DNA of 64,000 nt from Reinekea blandensis MED297 (GTDB lineage Bacteria > Pseudomonadota > Gammaproteobacteria > Pseudomonadales > Natronospirillaceae), in contig NZ_CH724149.1 of assembly GCF_000153185.1 (NCBI RefSeq), positions 260,424 to 324,423 of the forward strand, written 5' to 3'. A model generated the notes under the pieces. That model was not told the origin of the DNA. It worked only from the letters and a program-made list of their open reading frames with translations, and searched no databases. The position numbers and the translations under genes were made by a program. Below, in pieces: positions 11,901 to 23,070 of the stretch; the stretch's first letter is position 1; the number at the start of each line of letters is the position of its first letter.

Positions 11901-13409
11901 GCGCAGTTGATCTTTGACCTGAAAGAAATTAACCCGGAAGCGCTCATATCTGTGAAACTCGTCTCCGAGCCAGGTGTGGGGACCATCGCCGCGGGTGTTG
12001 CAAAAGCTTATGCCGATCTGATTACCATTTCCGGATACGATGGCGGGACGGCGGCAAGCCCGTTAACGTCCATCAAACACGCCGGTTCCCCATGGGAGTT
12101 AGGTTTAGCTGAAGTGCAACAGACTTTGCGCGGTAATGACCTTCGTGACAAGGTTCGGTTGCAGACGGATGGCGGTTTAAAAACCGGTCTGGATGTTGTC
12201 AAAGCCGCAATCCTCGGCGCCGAAAGTTACGGGTTTGGTACAGCACCGATGGTCGCGCTGGGCTGTAAGATTCTGCGCATCTGTCACTTGAACAATTGCG
12301 CCACTGGCGTTGCCACACAGGATGAAACCCTGCGAGAGCAGTACTTCCGTGGAACGGTGGAGATGGTGAAGCACTATTTCCGTTTCGTAGCCGAAGAAGT
12401 GCGGGAAATTCTGGCCCAGCTGGGCTATCGCACTTTGGAAGAAGTGATTGGACAAACCGACCTGTTTCAGGTTCGTGATGATCTGACCGGTAGACAGAGG
12501 GCACTCGACCTGACTCCGATTCTGGGCAGCGACGCTGTGCCGGCGAATAAACCACAGACCTGTCAGGTTGAGCGTAACGAACCGTTTGATAAAGGCAGTA
12601 AGCAACGGGCGATTTTTGCGGAAGTCAAAGACGCGATTGAAAACCGAACCGGCGGTGAGTTTGCGTTCCACATTGGCAACTGTGATCGCTCAATCGGTGC
12701 ATTACTCTCCGGTGCCATTGCCGATAAGTACGGCAACCAAGGCATGGCGGATATGCCGATTACTTTGAACCTGTCGGGCATTGCCGGGCAATCCTTTGGT
12801 GTCTGGAATGCTGGTGGCTTAAACCTGATTCTCAATGGCGATGCGAACGATTACGTTGGCAAAGGCATGACGGGTGGAAAAATTGTCATCCGTCCGCCGA
12901 AGGGCAGTGCCTTCGAAACACAGAAAACGTCGATCATGGGGAACACCTGTTTATACGGTGCGACCGGCGGTGCTGTGTTTGCGGCCGGTGCAGCAGGTGA
13001 ACGATTTGCTGTTCGTAACTCAGGTGCTCACGCGGTGATTGAAGGCGCCGGTGATCACTGCTGTGAGTACATGACCGGCGGTATGGTTGCTGTCTTGGGT
13101 AAAGTCGGAGGTAATTTCGGTGCCGGGATGACAGGGGGCTTTGCCTACGTTCTTGACCTCGAAAACACCTTTGCTGACAAGTACAACCGGGAGTTGGTGG
13201 ACATTCATCGGATCGGAATCGAGTCGATGGAAGGCTATCGCGATCACCTGTTCCGGGTGATCGAACGCTTTGTTAATGAAACGCACAGTGCCTGGGGCGC
13301 CGAACTGCTGGATAACTTCGATGACTATGTTGGTAAGTTCTGGTTGGTGAAACCTAAGGCCGCCAGCCTGTCCGATTTGCTGTCCAGTACCCGTGCACGT
13401 CCAGAATAA
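8964..13409 (+). CDS. gltB: Glutamate synthase (NADPH) large subunit
   Basis: A 1481-residue enzyme that transfers the amide of glutamine to 2-oxoglutarate with electrons supplied by GltD. The class II glutaminase domain begins near Cys15 ([15 protein letters not shown]; the Cys becomes N-terminal after propeptide removal). A central domain follows, and then the FMN domain ([14 protein letters not shown] near residue 1030). The 3Fe-4S cluster ligands lie in [19 protein letters not shown] near 1096-1114. The C-terminal beta-helix carries Gly-rich repeats ([17 protein letters not shown]). The ATG is preceded by a GAGAGAG run. The 229-base upstream gap has AT-rich sequence with a plausible TTGTTA / TAGACT promoter near 8855-8885. 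gltD follows after 18 bases. Confidence 0.97.
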   Translation: MSTGLYNPGEFRDNCGFGLIAHMEGKASHNLLLTAIESLTCMTHRGGIAADGKTGDGCGLLLQMPTGFFQNEARQHFNADIGEHFAIGMIFLNADPEKGREGRQVLEATLADQGLDVIGWRPVPIDTQYCGPMALDCLPDIQQVFVTASPDDDLAVKLYTARRKAEQAMAHDDEFYICSLSEKVVSYKGLVMPVDLPKFYKDLGNEALETGICVFHQRFSTNTMPKWPLAQPFRLLAHNGEINTIAGNRNWARARASKFANDRIPHLEDLQPVVNTTGSDSSSMDNMLELMLLGGMDMFRACRTMIPPAWHNVEHMDSELKAFYEFNSMHMEPWDGPAGIVLTDGRYAVCMLDRNGLRPSRWVITKNGYITLASEIGTFDYAPEDVIAKGRVGPGRIVAVDTQTGEFLETETIDGRLKKAHPYKDWLKENAVRLRSRLELAEEGDGSTLNEGQVDAYQKLFQVSYEERDQVIRPLAETGQEAVGSMGDDTPMAVLSHKIRPITDYFRQQFAQVTNPPIDPLRESIVMSLETCLGPEANLFNPEPEHATRLILASPVLSPLKFQSMLHQEKPQFRHQILHLGYHADQDLKSAIEALIDEAERASRDGVKILVLSDRLLEPGQQAIPAVMATGAVHHRLVNKGLRCDTNIVLDSGAIRDPHQFAVAIGFGATAVYPYLVYEVIDDMIRTGELVGDHHLLHKNYRKGINKGLLKIMSKMGISTIASYRGAQLFEAVGLADEVVDLCFTGVMSRIQGAGFEHIEAEVRKLANDAWKPRKKLDQGGKLKFVHGGEYHTYNPDVVTTIQKAVQNGDHAAYRDFAALVNERTPATIRDLFRLTSDRPAIPLDDVEPVESIYPRFDSAAMSLGALSPEAHEALAVAMNELGGRSNSGEGGEDPKRYGTNRRSKIKQVASGRFGVTPAYLRSADVIQIKVAQGAKPGEGGQLPGGKVNKLIAELRYSVPGVTLISPPPHHDIYSIEDLAQLIFDLKEINPEALISVKLVSEPGVGTIAAGVAKAYADLITISGYDGGTAASPLTSIKHAGSPWELGLAEVQQTLRGNDLRDKVRLQTDGGLKTGLDVVKAAILGAESYGFGTAPMVALGCKILRICHLNNCATGVATQDETLREQYFRGTVEMVKHYFRFVAEEVREILAQLGYRTLEEVIGQTDLFQVRDDLTGRQRALDLTPILGSDAVPANKPQTCQVERNEPFDKGSKQRAIFAEVKDAIENRTGGEFAFHIGNCDRSIGALLSGAIADKYGNQGMADMPITLNLSGIAGQSFGVWNAGGLNLILNGDANDYVGKGMTGGKIVIRPPKGSAFETQKTSIMGNTCLYGATGGAVFAAGAAGERFAVRNSGAHAVIEGAGDHCCEYMTGGMVAVLGKVGGNFGAGMTGGFAYVLDLENTFADKYNRELVDIHRIGIESMEGYRDHLFRVIERFVNETHSAWGAELLDNFDDYVGKFWLVKPKAASLSDLLSSTRARPE

Positions 13410-14846
<1,437 letters not shown>

Positions 14847-14853
14847 TCTGTCC

Positions 14854-14881
14854 AAGCTCCGGTCGGAACCGGCCGGAGCTT
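14854..14881 (+). terminator. Hairpin behind gltD, T-tract interrupted
   Basis: AAGCTCCGG at 14854-14862 pairs with CCGGAGCTT at 14873-14881. The intervening bases can extend the stem. This is the expected gltD terminator, but no run of T follows it. The MITE-like element begins at 14883, immediately after the hairpin and a TA dinucleotide, so the original T-tract may have been displaced by the insertion. Confidence 0.6.
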
Positions 14882-14882
14882 A

Positions 14883-15147
14883 GGGCCTGTTAACATTGAT
14901 TTCATGGATTCTGCCGAGATCAAAGATTTTCCCAGCCAGGCAGAGCGCGCGTGATGTCGTGAATCGACCTGAGCAAGCGATAACAACGCTGTGTGAAGCT
15001 TTGATCCGGCCCGAAGGGTTGGCGGTGAGCCGATCCAGGATCTTCGTTGTTCGTCGTTCAGGTGGGACCACCACATTTCTCTCCTCTCGCCTCGCCCTGA
15101 ACCGGCTCACAACCAACAGAATTCTCGAAGTCAGTGTTAACAGGCCC
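14883..15147. mobile_element. MITE-like element with terminal inverted repeats and TA target duplication
   Basis: The left end GGGCCTGTTAACATTGATTTC and the reverse complement of the right end, GGGCCTGTTAACACTGACTTC, match at 19 of 21 positions, with weaker similarity beyond. TA flanks both ends (14881-14882 and 15148-15149). The 265-base body is too short for a transposase. Small open frames exist on both strands, but I recognise no transposase motif in them. The end sequence and TA duplication resemble the IS5 superfamily (IS427-type) as I recall it, so this is probably a non-autonomous derivative mobilised in trans. The exact family is an inference. Confidence 0.75.
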
Positions 15148-15199
15148 TAGTATCTAAAGGCTGGCGTGACGCTGTGTTCAATCGACTGGCGTTGCCCGC

Positions 15200-15205
15200 T
15201 ATAAT
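15200..15205 (+). promoter_or_regulatory. Consensus -10 box upstream of the methyltransferase gene
   Basis: A perfect TATAAT lies 31 bases before the chosen ATG at 15237. A weak -35 (TTCAAT at 15177-15182) sits at 17-base spacing. The element begins outside the MITE, so the downstream gene appears to have its own promoter. Confidence 0.5.
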
Positions 15206-15236
15206 CCCCTGCATTTCACTAGTCTGGAGCCCGACC

Positions 15237-16184
15237 ATGTCGGAAATTGCTCTGCTGATTTCCCCGGAGACGAAATCGGCTTATTTTCAGGAAGCTGTTT
15301 CAGTCGCTGAGCAGGAGTTTCGCTGGGTCATGCCAGGGTTCGACTGTCGCCTGGAGCAACGCGGTCCGTTTAATTTTTTATTCACTCAGGCGGATGCTGA
15401 GCATTACCCATTATTGCTGCGTCTGTCATTCTGCCAGGGCTTGTTTGTGTGCGAAGGAGACCGGTTTCAACCGATAAACCTGGAGCCCGAGTTCGCACTG
15501 CACGAAGACTTTGTTTTCGGCAGTAAGTTTAAAGGCAAAACCAACGAACGCCTGACCCAACTGTTGCTGAATGTGGGCCTGGCGGCCTTACCCGATCATG
15601 CCAAAGCGCACGCGAAAGTACTGGACCCGCTCGCGGGGCGAGCCACGTCATTACTTTGGGCCATGCGTTACGGGTTGAATGCCTGGGGGATCGAGCCCGA
15701 TGGCAAAGCCCAGGACGATGTTCGTCAACTGGTGAAAAAATGGTGCAAAGTCCGCCGACAGAGCCATCGGCTTCGAGACGGTGTTCTGGGTAATACCGGT
15801 CGAAAGAAAGATGGGCAGTTTATCGAATTTGCCGTGGAGCCTGTGAAATTTCGTCTGGCACAGGGCGATGCCCGACAAGCGGATCAGCTGTTTCCAAAGG
15901 AGAAGTTTGATCTGCTGATCAGCGACGTGCCTTATGGTGTGCAGCATTTCGCCGGGGATGGAACCCGAAACCCGTTGTCGCTGATCGAACAGGCATTGCC
16001 TGCCTGGAAAGCGGTGATGAAAAAGCACAGTCAACTGGTGCTGGCTTTTAACAGTTACTTACCTCAGCGCGATGCGCTGATTCAGGTTTTAGGTGATGCC
16101 GGCCTGACGGTCGCGGACTTTTCTGCGCCTCACCGTATGAGCGAGTCGATTGTGCGCGACGTGATGATTGCGTCGGCTTCTTAG
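15237..16184 (+). CDS. SAM-dependent methyltransferase, Trm11/UPF0020-like
   Basis: A 315-residue class I methyltransferase. The SAM-binding motif I region is LDPLAGRATSLLWAMRYGLNAWGIEPD near residue 128. A [S/N/D]xPY-type catalytic motif, LLISDVPYG, lies near 228, which is typical of enzymes that methylate exocyclic amino groups in RNA or DNA. The preceding RxKGKTNERLTQLLLNVGL segment resembles Trm11/RlmL-like proteins. The substrate is not evident. I prefer the ATG at 15237 (CTGGAG eight bases upstream) over an in-frame upstream start at 15174. The TAG stop coincides with the first bases of a sequence resembling the end of the nearby MITE. Confidence 0.75.
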   Translation: MSEIALLISPETKSAYFQEAVSVAEQEFRWVMPGFDCRLEQRGPFNFLFTQADAEHYPLLLRLSFCQGLFVCEGDRFQPINLEPEFALHEDFVFGSKFKGKTNERLTQLLLNVGLAALPDHAKAHAKVLDPLAGRATSLLWAMRYGLNAWGIEPDGKAQDDVRQLVKKWCKVRRQSHRLRDGVLGNTGRKKDGQFIEFAVEPVKFRLAQGDARQADQLFPKEKFDLLISDVPYGVQHFAGDGTRNPLSLIEQALPAWKAVMKKHSQLVLAFNSYLPQRDALIQVLGDAGLTVADFSAPHRMSESIVRDVMIASAS

Positions 16185-16196
16185 GGCCTTTTAACA
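16184..16196 (+). repeat. Possible solitary MITE end
   Basis: GGGCCTTTTAACA matches the terminal repeat GGGCCTGTTAACA of the 14883-15147 element at 12 of 13 bases and has the same orientation as its left end. It sits between the methyltransferase stop codon and the acpH stop codon. No second end is visible nearby, so it may be a relic or a chance match. Confidence 0.3.
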
Positions 16197-16200
16197 GATC

Positions 16201-16788
16201 TTAATCATTGTGATCCGGTGTCGGCAGCTCTTGCTGCAGCCACCGCACAAAGTCTGACAGGCCATCGGCGTAACGCACGGTGTCATCGACAGCCTGGTGC
16301 CGGTGTTGGTGCATCGGGTTATCAAACCTGAGTCGGCGAGACATGCCTTCCAGCGCGCGGACCATGCCCATCGGATCCCGATAACTGACAAACCAATCAT
16401 GGCTCTGCATCCAATGCAGGGTTTGGCTCATGCGCTTTGGCTGCTCCAGGCCATCAAACGCACGTAAGTTTTGATAGCAGGCCTGAGCAAAGTCCTCCAG
16501 CGGTTGGGAGTGATACCGCTCCCAATTGGTGGCCAAATGGTGATCGAGCATCATATCAATGACGACCGGGGTGGTTTTACGAAACGTCGGGCGCAGTGCA
16601 GCGCGTATGGGCTCCAACAGATCGTGATGGTCTGTGAGCTGATCGATGACCTGATGTCGATCAAAATGACGATAAAATGATTCACTCAAAAAGGCGGCGT
16701 CTGGCCGGCGGCCAAAGTCTGGCCACAGGCCGCCATTGAGTGCGTCCGGTGTCAGGTCAGAAAACAGACAGTGTCCGAGAAAATTCAT
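16201..16788 (-). CDS. acpH: Acyl carrier protein phosphodiesterase
   Basis: A 195-residue cytoplasmic protein of the AcpH (DUF479) family, which removes the 4'-phosphopantetheine group from holo-ACP. The N-terminal MNFLGHCLFSDLTPDALNGGLWPDF matches the family pattern MNFLAHLHLA-x-G-x-x-GNLLGDF. The metal-binding His/Asp set is visible in HRQVIDQLTDHHDLLEPIR...VVIDMMLDHHLATNW near residues 44-92. The length is normal. It lies convergent with the methyltransferase gene, with only 16 bases between stop codons. Confidence 0.88.
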   Translation of the reverse strand: MNFLGHCLFSDLTPDALNGGLWPDFGRRPDAAFLSESFYRHFDRHQVIDQLTDHHDLLEPIRAALRPTFRKTTPVVIDMMLDHHLATNWERYHSQPLEDFAQACYQNLRAFDGLEQPKRMSQTLHWMQSHDWFVSYRDPMGMVRALEGMSRRLRFDNPMHQHRHQAVDDTVRYADGLSDFVRWLQQELPTPDHND

Positions 16789-16913
16789 CCGAAGATCAAG
16801 ACCTTAGTCAGAGGTTGCTACAATGCGTATAATGGCCCCAAAACCAACAGACGGTTGAGCCGGTTTATGCACGACAGCATGGCACACTCGTCCAGAAGAA
16901 GTGAGATTTAATC

Positions 16914-17978
16914 GTGAGCGAATTGCAGAATGACCGTTTTCTAAAGGCCTTGCTGAAAGAACCTGTTGACCGGACCCCTGTCTGGATGATGCGTCAGGCT
17001 GGACGTTATCTGCCAGAATATCGCGAAACCCGTTCTCAGGCAGGCGACTTTCTGAGTTTGTGCAAAAACGCGGACCTGGCCTGTGAGGTGACTTTGCAAC
17101 CGCTGGATCGATATCCGCTGGACGCAGCCATTCTGTTTTCCGACATTCTGACGGTGCCGGATGCGATGGGGCTTGGGTTGTATTTTGAGGCGGGTGAAGG
17201 GCCGAAGTTTAAACACACCGTCCGTAGCGAACAGGATCTGAGTCGTTTACAGACTCCGAAAATGGACGACGAACTGAAATACGTCATGAACGCCGTCAGC
17301 ACCATTCGTTCTGAGTTGAATGGCCGAGTCCCGTTAATTGGTTTCACAGGTAGCCCCTGGACGCTGGCAACCTATATGGTTGAAGGTGGCAGCAGCAAAG
17401 ATTTTCGTCACATCAAGGCCATGATGTATAGCCAGCCGGATGTTCTGCACGAGCTCTTGTCCCGGTTGGCCGATACGGTGACGGACTATCTGAATGCTCA
17501 GATTGATGCCGGTGCTCAGGCGGTACAGATCTTTGACTCCTGGGGCGGTGCCCTGGGTCATCAAGCCTATCTGGATTTTTCCCTGGCTTACATGAACCGG
17601 ATTATTGCCGGGCTCAAACGGGAACATGACGGGCGTAAAGTGCCGGTCATCCTGTTCACCAAGGGTGGTGGTCAATGGTTGGAAGCCATGGCGGACAGCG
17701 GCGCTGATGCTCTGGGACTGGATTGGACCACCTCACTGACTGATGCACGTCAGCGAGTGGGCGATAAGGTGGCACTGCAGGGGAATATGGATCCGTGCGT
17801 TCTGTACGCCAGCCCGGACCGAATCCGTGACGAAGTCGAGCGCATCCTGGCCGAGTATGGGTCTGGGACTGGCCACGTGTTTAACCTGGGTCATGGCATC
17901 CAACAGTTTGTTGATCCTGACCATGCTGGCGCTTTCGTCGAAGCGGTGGTTGAGCTGTCGCCGAAGTACCATCGATAA
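16914..17978 (+). CDS. hemE: Uroporphyrinogen decarboxylase
   Basis: A 354-residue enzyme that decarboxylates uroporphyrinogen III to coproporphyrinogen III in haem synthesis. Visible signatures are [17 protein letters not shown] near residue 21, [23 protein letters not shown] near 79, [17 protein letters not shown] near 142 and [20 protein letters not shown] near 322. The start is a GTG, and a purine-rich AAGAAGTGAG stretch lies upstream. The other haem genes (hemCDXY) lie 7 kb to the right in a separate run. A terminator follows. Confidence 0.96.
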   Translation: MSELQNDRFLKALLKEPVDRTPVWMMRQAGRYLPEYRETRSQAGDFLSLCKNADLACEVTLQPLDRYPLDAAILFSDILTVPDAMGLGLYFEAGEGPKFKHTVRSEQDLSRLQTPKMDDELKYVMNAVSTIRSELNGRVPLIGFTGSPWTLATYMVEGGSSKDFRHIKAMMYSQPDVLHELLSRLADTVTDYLNAQIDAGAQAVQIFDSWGGALGHQAYLDFSLAYMNRIIAGLKREHDGRKVPVILFTKGGGQWLEAMADSGADALGLDWTTSLTDARQRVGDKVALQGNMDPCVLYASPDRIRDEVERILAEYGSGTGHVFNLGHGIQQFVDPDHAGAFVEAVVELSPKYHR

Positions 17979-18035
17979 CTTCTCGAAAGGATGGTTTTTT
18001 GCCGGGCCACCGATTGATTTCGGGCTGTTGAAATA

Positions 18036-18061
18036 ACCGGGGCAAATGCCCCGGTTTTTTT
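18036..18061 (+). terminator. Intrinsic terminator after hemE
   Basis: ACCGGGGC at 18036-18043 pairs with GCCCCGGT at 18048-18055 around an AAAT loop. Seven T follow. It lies between the convergent hemE and acylase genes and serves hemE. The opposite strand has a poorer T-run. Confidence 0.9.
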
Positions 18062-18063
18062 AT

Positions 18064-20436
18064 TCAAGGTGTCAAAATAAGCTCATACTCGGTCGCTCCG
18101 GGCAGGAAGGGTGACTCATTGCCCTCTACCCAGTCTTCATGGCCGGCTCCGTAAAATGGAGACAGCGGATGGCCGCTCTGACCGGTCGCCATGTGGAAGT
18201 AACCTTCCGATTCCTGGCCAGGCGAAACCGCCATTCGCTGACTGGCGCCAAAGTCGGTTCCCTGCACCCGGGGCATATAGGTATCACCGGACATTGGTTC
18301 TGCTGGCATGTCGAGGAATGAACCGAGTACCGGCAGGGCAGAACTCATGGGATGGCGAATGTTCAGGGTATTGCTTGCACCCCAGGTGGCATTCTTCAGC
18401 CCGCTTTCCGGATCATTGAGTGACTGAAAGACGTCAATGGCGATGCCGGTCAGCAGCGCATCCCAGGAACGGTATCCCGAGGGCAGATGTTGCTCCGGCT
18501 GTTCAGTGACGAGCGTCCAGGTTGCATATTCAAGCCGATTATCGACATAGCCCGGCCAGAAGTCTGACGTTTTGGCCGCGACATAATCCAGAACGTGTCC
18601 GACGGTGTCATCAATGACCCGCTCGCGATACTCCTTAACCAGGCGATAGCCGACTGAACTGGCCGCGGCGCGCCCCTGCCAGTTCGATACCTGCTCCCGA
18701 TAATCATTGAACAGCGGGTCAGCCAGTGCGTCGCTCGACAGTACGTCATTCAGCAGTGATTGCCATCGCGCCAGAAAGCGGGCTTCGTCGTCGAGATGGA
18801 TGCTGAGAAAGTCTGATGGGGTAAAGCTTGTTTTCTCGAGCAGGCGATCGCGGATTTGCTGTTGTCGGGCTCCGATGGCGCCGAGGCCGTCACCTACCTT
18901 GCGATACGCCTCGCCACTGACAATGCGTGCATTAGCCGTCCAGATCCGGTCATTCTCAGGGTTAACATAACGCGGGTATTGATCGGCGGGCAGGCGGCCC
19001 TGCCAGCCGAAGCGACCATCGGACCAGTCCTGGGTTAACCGCTCTTGTAACGCCGTTGAATACCCTTGCCGTTGCGGCAGGGCACCCATGATGGTCCATC
19101 CGATGTTGCCCTGACGGTCCCCGACATTGAAGTTTTGACCGGGAACGCTGGTATTAGCGGCGATGGTCAGCGCGTCTTCAACCGTATGGGCGGACTCCAA
19201 CTCAAGCAAACCGAGGTTCACACTGTCTGCATCGTGAGCCACCCAGCGCATGGCCAGTAGGTTGCCATAGTGATCTTCACCAATAACCGGACCCCATTGC
19301 GTGCGTCTTACCTGAATGGTCCGATCAGGACTGTCTTTAATCCCGATGATCTCCTGCTCGTTTTCAAACGCTTTCCAGCCGCTTGGGGTCAGATACTCGG
19401 TTTCTTCTGCATTGGTCTGTAACCGGATGAGATCCATAAAGTCACCGTAGGCATTGGTGAAACCCCAGGCGACGTATTCATTGGAACCGATGACCATAAT
19501 GGGCGCGCCGGGTAAGGTGGCTCCGGTAATGCGCTGCCCAGAGCCTGGCAGTATCCACGAAGACCGGAACCAGATGTTCGGCACATCCAGACCGAGGTGC
19601 ATATCATCGGCCACCAGGGCGGCCCCGCTGGGGGTCAGGTTGCCGCTGACGGACCAGTTGTTAGAGCCGATTTCGATCTGATCCTGATAGCGATAAGCCG
19701 ACGCCTGCTGAGAACGTTGAAAGCTGCTTAACGGTTCCTCAGGCAGTGTCGGTGTCAACGTCAGATCACCACCGTCGATAGTTGCGTCCCATTCACCACC
19801 CGTTGGGGTCAGAAACTCGACCCAGTCGGCTGGCAGCAGGTCCACCATCGCGGTCAGAGATCGTTCGGTCTCACCCCATTCATCCTGTAAATCCATGTAC
19901 ATGCTGTAGACCACCAGCATGGTATCGGCCGGTGTCCACGGCTCAATGTCGGCTTGTAGCAACAGGTACTCAAATGGGGCGCTGCGCAGATCCGCAACGC
20001 CCGCATTGACGCCATCAGCGTAGGCTTGCAGCAAGGCCTGATGCTCGGCCGGCATTTGTGCCAGAGCAACTGCGCCGCGTTTGCGAAACTGATGCGTTCG
20101 GATGCGGGCATCGAAGTCCGCCGCCCGTTCACCGAAGAGGACCGAGAGCTCGCCGGCGGAGTTGCGACGTAGCAGATCCATCTGGAACAGCCGTTCCTGG
20201 GCGTGAACAAAACCCAGGGCATAGGCGATGTCGTTCCGGGACTCTCCGTGCAGGGTAACCAGGCCCTGAGCATCGCGCGCAATGAGGGTTTCATGGGTGA
20301 CCTGCTGGCTGCTCAGGGTGCCATCGAGCCGGGCCAGGCTGCCGTCTAGCAGCCACCAGAGGCCAGAGGCTAAAATCAGCACCAGCAATAGTAAGGACAA
20401 GAGGGTATACAGGGAAAATTTTGCGAATCGAATCAT
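18064..20436 (-). CDS. Penicillin acylase family protein (N-terminal nucleophile hydrolase)
   Basis: A 790-residue protein with an N-terminal membrane anchor or uncleaved signal (FSLYTLLSLLLLVLILASGLWWLL, residues 8-31), so it probably acts in the periplasm. Family members are made as precursors and cut autocatalytically so that a Ser becomes the N-terminal nucleophile of the beta chain. Here that Ser is in GSNNWSVSG near residue 258. The alpha-chain motif YALGFVHAQERLFQMDLLRR lies near 72-91, and the oxyanion-forming region GSNEYVAWGFTN near 312. Members cleave penicillins, acyl-homoserine lactones or other amides, and the substrate cannot be read from sequence. It is divergent from parC across a 270-base gap. 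Confidence 0.88.
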   Translation of the reverse strand: MIRFAKFSLYTLLSLLLLVLILASGLWWLLDGSLARLDGTLSSQQVTHETLIARDAQGLVTLHGESRNDIAYALGFVHAQERLFQMDLLRRNSAGELSVLFGERAADFDARIRTHQFRKRGAVALAQMPAEHQALLQAYADGVNAGVADLRSAPFEYLLLQADIEPWTPADTMLVVYSMYMDLQDEWGETERSLTAMVDLLPADWVEFLTPTGGEWDATIDGGDLTLTPTLPEEPLSSFQRSQQASAYRYQDQIEIGSNNWSVSGNLTPSGAALVADDMHLGLDVPNIWFRSSWILPGSGQRITGATLPGAPIMVIGSNEYVAWGFTNAYGDFMDLIRLQTNAEETEYLTPSGWKAFENEQEIIGIKDSPDRTIQVRRTQWGPVIGEDHYGNLLAMRWVAHDADSVNLGLLELESAHTVEDALTIAANTSVPGQNFNVGDRQGNIGWTIMGALPQRQGYSTALQERLTQDWSDGRFGWQGRLPADQYPRYVNPENDRIWTANARIVSGEAYRKVGDGLGAIGARQQQIRDRLLEKTSFTPSDFLSIHLDDEARFLARWQSLLNDVLSSDALADPLFNDYREQVSNWQGRAAASSVGYRLVKEYRERVIDDTVGHVLDYVAAKTSDFWPGYVDNRLEYATWTLVTEQPEQHLPSGYRSWDALLTGIAIDVFQSLNDPESGLKNATWGASNTLNIRHPMSSALPVLGSFLDMPAEPMSGDTYMPRVQGTDFGASQRMAVSPGQESEGYFHMATGQSGHPLSPFYGAGHEDWVEGNESPFLPGATEYELILTP

Positions 20437-20706
20437 AGGGGTGTTTAAACGCTCTCAAATAGTTCTTTTTGTTATGGTTTATCCCTCAGGAGTTTGTCAT
20501 AAAGACTGGGGCGAGGCTAACTCAGTGTCACCCGGCTGGCATTTCCGGGGCATCCACGGTTCATGGCTGGCGATTCAGAGCCTGTTACCTGAGGGTGGCG
20601 CAGAGACTGTTTGAGTTCATCGGCCGTACCTGCGACACTAAGAGGATGACGGGCCTAGCCAGCTCAACAGTTTGATTTCATTGATTTTTTCCGACGGATT
20701 ATCACC

Positions 20707-22950
20707 ATGACCGATCAACAGAATTACAGCGAAACCATCTCGCTGGGTCAGTTTACCGAGAAGGCGTATCTGGATTATTCCATGTACGTCATTCTCGACC
20801 GGGCTCTGCCGCATGTCGGCGATGGGCTGAAACCGGTACAGCGCCGCATTGTGTACGCAATGAGTGAACTGGGTTTACGCAACACCGCCAAGTATAAGAA
20901 ATCGGCTCGAACGGTTGGTGATGTGCTCGGTAAGTATCATCCGCACGGGGACAGCGCCTGTTACGAGGCCATGGTGCTGATGGCGCAGTCTTTTTCCTAT
21001 CGTTATCCGCTGGTGGACGGCCAGGGCAACTGGGGCTCTCCGGATGATCCGAAGTCCTTCGCCGCCATGCGATACACCGAATCCCGATTGCACAAAAATG
21101 CTCATTTACTGCTTGAAGAACTTGGGCAGGGAACCGTTGACTGGGTGCCAAATTTTGATGGGACCATGGATGAACCGTCCGTGTTACCGGCTCGTTTGCC
21201 TCATGTATTGCTGAACGGTACGACCGGTATTGCCGTCGGTATGGCAACGGATATACCACCGCATAACCTTAAAGAGTTGGCGGCGGCCTGTGTTCACCTG
21301 ATTGATCAACCTGATGCTTCAGTGACCGATCTGATGATGCATGTTCGTGGTCCGGACTTTCCGACCGGAGCTGAACTGATTTCCCCGAAAGAGGACATCC
21401 GGAAAATCTACGAAGGTGGTCGGGGGACTCTGAGGTTACGTTCCAAGTACATTCAGGAAGGCACGGACATCGTTATCACTGAGCTGCCGCACCAGGTGTC
21501 AGGCTCTAAGATTCTCGAACAGATCGCACAGCAGATGCAGGCGAAGAAGCTACCGATGGTGGCCGACCTTCGCGATGAATCGGATCATGAAAATCCGACC
21601 CGTCTGGTCATTGAGCCGCGCAGCAATCGGGTGGACACCGACGCACTGATGAATCACCTGTTTGCGACGACGGATCTGGAAAAAACCATTCGGGTTAACC
21701 TGAATATGATCGGCATCGACGGCAAACCGCAGGTGAAACCGTTGAACCACATTTTGAGCGAATGGCTGGAGTTTCGTACCGAAACCGTTCGCCGCCGGCT
21801 GCAGTACCGACTGGATAAAGTCCTGGCCCGGCTGCATATCCTCGATGGTTTGCTGATCGCCTATCTGAACATCGATGAAGTCATTGACATCATCCGCACG
21901 GAAGACAAGCCCAAAGAAGAGCTGATGGCCCGCTTTGGTCTGAGTGATGTTCAAGCCGAAGCCATTCTTGAAATCAAATTACGTCAGCTTGCCAAACTGG
22001 AAGAAATTAAAATCCGTGGTGAGCAGGACGAGTTGTCTAAAGAGCGTGATCAGCTCGAGAAAATTCTCGGGTCAAAAGCCCGCATGCGCACGCTGATCAA
22101 AAAAGAAATTCTGGCCGATGCTGAAACCTATGGTGATGATCGCCGTACGCTGCTGGTATCCCGAGCGGAAGCCAGTGCCTTCAGTGAAACCGAAATCCTG
22201 CCGTCGGAGGCCGTCACCGTGGTGCTGTCTGAACGCGGTTGGATTCGATCGGGTAAAGGACACGAACTGGAACCGGAAGGGTTGAACTATAAGTCCGGTG
22301 ACAGCTTTGCGTTTGCAGCCCGGGGTAAGAGTAATCAGGCAACGGTTCTGCTGGACAGCACCGGTCGGTCGTACTCCTTGCAAACGCATACCTTACCATC
22401 CGCACGCGGTCAGGGTGAGCCAATAACCACTCGCCTTAACCCGCCGCCGGGGGCTGCCATGAAAGGCCTGTTGCTCGGTAATCCGGATGATCAGTATCTG
22501 CTGACCTCCGATGCGGGTTACGGATTTATCGGCAAACTGTCGGACATGGTCAGCAAAAACAAAGCCGGGAAGGCGTTGTTGAGTTTGCCTAAGGGCGCTG
22601 AAGTGATGCCGCCGCAACCGGTTAAACAGTTGAGTACCGACTATCTGGCTGCGATTTCTAATGAAGGCCGGTTACTGGTGTTCCCGGTTCGGGATCTGCC
22701 AGAGTTGGCTAAGGGTAAGGGAAACAAGATCATCAACATTCCGTCGTCCCGGGCGGCCGCGAGAGAAGAACTGATGGTCGGTGCGGTGGTGCTTGGCGCC
22801 GACGATACGCTGTTGGTGTATGCCGGCAAGCGCAAGCTGAAACTGCGCGGTTCCGACCTGGAGCATTATCTGGGTGAGCGTGGCCGGCGCGGTAATAAAC
22901 TGCCCAGAGGCTTCCAGAGTGTCTCGGGTTTGGGCATCGAAGAAAAATAA
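20707..22950 (+). CDS. parC: DNA topoisomerase IV subunit A
   Basis: A 747-residue type IIA topoisomerase subunit that cuts and rejoins DNA to decatenate chromosomes. The N-terminal winged-helix region includes [33 protein letters not shown] near residues 58-86. The catalytic Tyr is in [11 protein letters not shown] near 120. The coiled-coil and tower region is followed by a C-terminal beta-propeller with repeats such as [15 protein letters not shown] and [14 protein letters not shown]. The length fits ParC rather than GyrA, and the GyrA box is absent. parE is not in the window. The ribosome site before the ATG is weak (CGGATT). Confidence 0.95.
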   Translation: MTDQQNYSETISLGQFTEKAYLDYSMYVILDRALPHVGDGLKPVQRRIVYAMSELGLRNTAKYKKSARTVGDVLGKYHPHGDSACYEAMVLMAQSFSYRYPLVDGQGNWGSPDDPKSFAAMRYTESRLHKNAHLLLEELGQGTVDWVPNFDGTMDEPSVLPARLPHVLLNGTTGIAVGMATDIPPHNLKELAAACVHLIDQPDASVTDLMMHVRGPDFPTGAELISPKEDIRKIYEGGRGTLRLRSKYIQEGTDIVITELPHQVSGSKILEQIAQQMQAKKLPMVADLRDESDHENPTRLVIEPRSNRVDTDALMNHLFATTDLEKTIRVNLNMIGIDGKPQVKPLNHILSEWLEFRTETVRRRLQYRLDKVLARLHILDGLLIAYLNIDEVIDIIRTEDKPKEELMARFGLSDVQAEAILEIKLRQLAKLEEIKIRGEQDELSKERDQLEKILGSKARMRTLIKKEILADAETYGDDRRTLLVSRAEASAFSETEILPSEAVTVVLSERGWIRSGKGHELEPEGLNYKSGDSFAFAARGKSNQATVLLDSTGRSYSLQTHTLPSARGQGEPITTRLNPPPGAAMKGLLLGNPDDQYLLTSDAGYGFIGKLSDMVSKNKAGKALLSLPKGAEVMPPQPVKQLSTDYLAAISNEGRLLVFPVRDLPELAKGKGNKIINIPSSRAAAREELMVGAVVLGADDTLLVYAGKRKLKLRGSDLEHYLGERGRRGNKLPRGFQSVSGLGIEEK

Positions 22951-22960
22951 TCCTCTGTTC

Positions 22961-22983
22961 GGGCAATCATTCGATTGCCCTTT
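22961..22983 (+). terminator. Short terminator-like hairpin after parC
   Basis: GGGCAATC at 22961-22968 pairs with GATTGCCC at 22973-22980 around ATTC. Only three T follow, so termination may be incomplete. Confidence 0.5.
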
Positions 22984-23003
22984 GCCAACCTCCTCTATAC
23001 TCA

Positions 23004-23030
23004 AGATGTCCTGTCTCAGACAGGACATCT
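23004..23030. promoter_or_regulatory. Perfect 27-base palindrome before the ComFB-like gene
   Basis: AGATGTCCTGTCT (23004-23016) and AGACAGGACATCT (23018-23030) are exact inverse complements around a single C. A TATACT box (22996-23001) lies immediately upstream, so the palindrome covers the likely transcription start. It could be an operator for a dimeric regulator or form a hairpin at the mRNA 5' end. No T-run follows, which argues against a terminator. Confidence 0.55.
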
Positions 23031-23070
23031 GGTTACCAACTGTCATGGTTATGACATTGCAGGAGGCTTC

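Noticed and set aside
14896..15150. Short frames inside the MITE as transposase remnants
   Set aside because: No DDE or other transposase motif is visible in either strand.
22975..23070. Upstream extension of the ComFB-like protein
   Set aside because: AGGAGG directly before the ATG at 23071 and the palindrome within the extension favour the short form.
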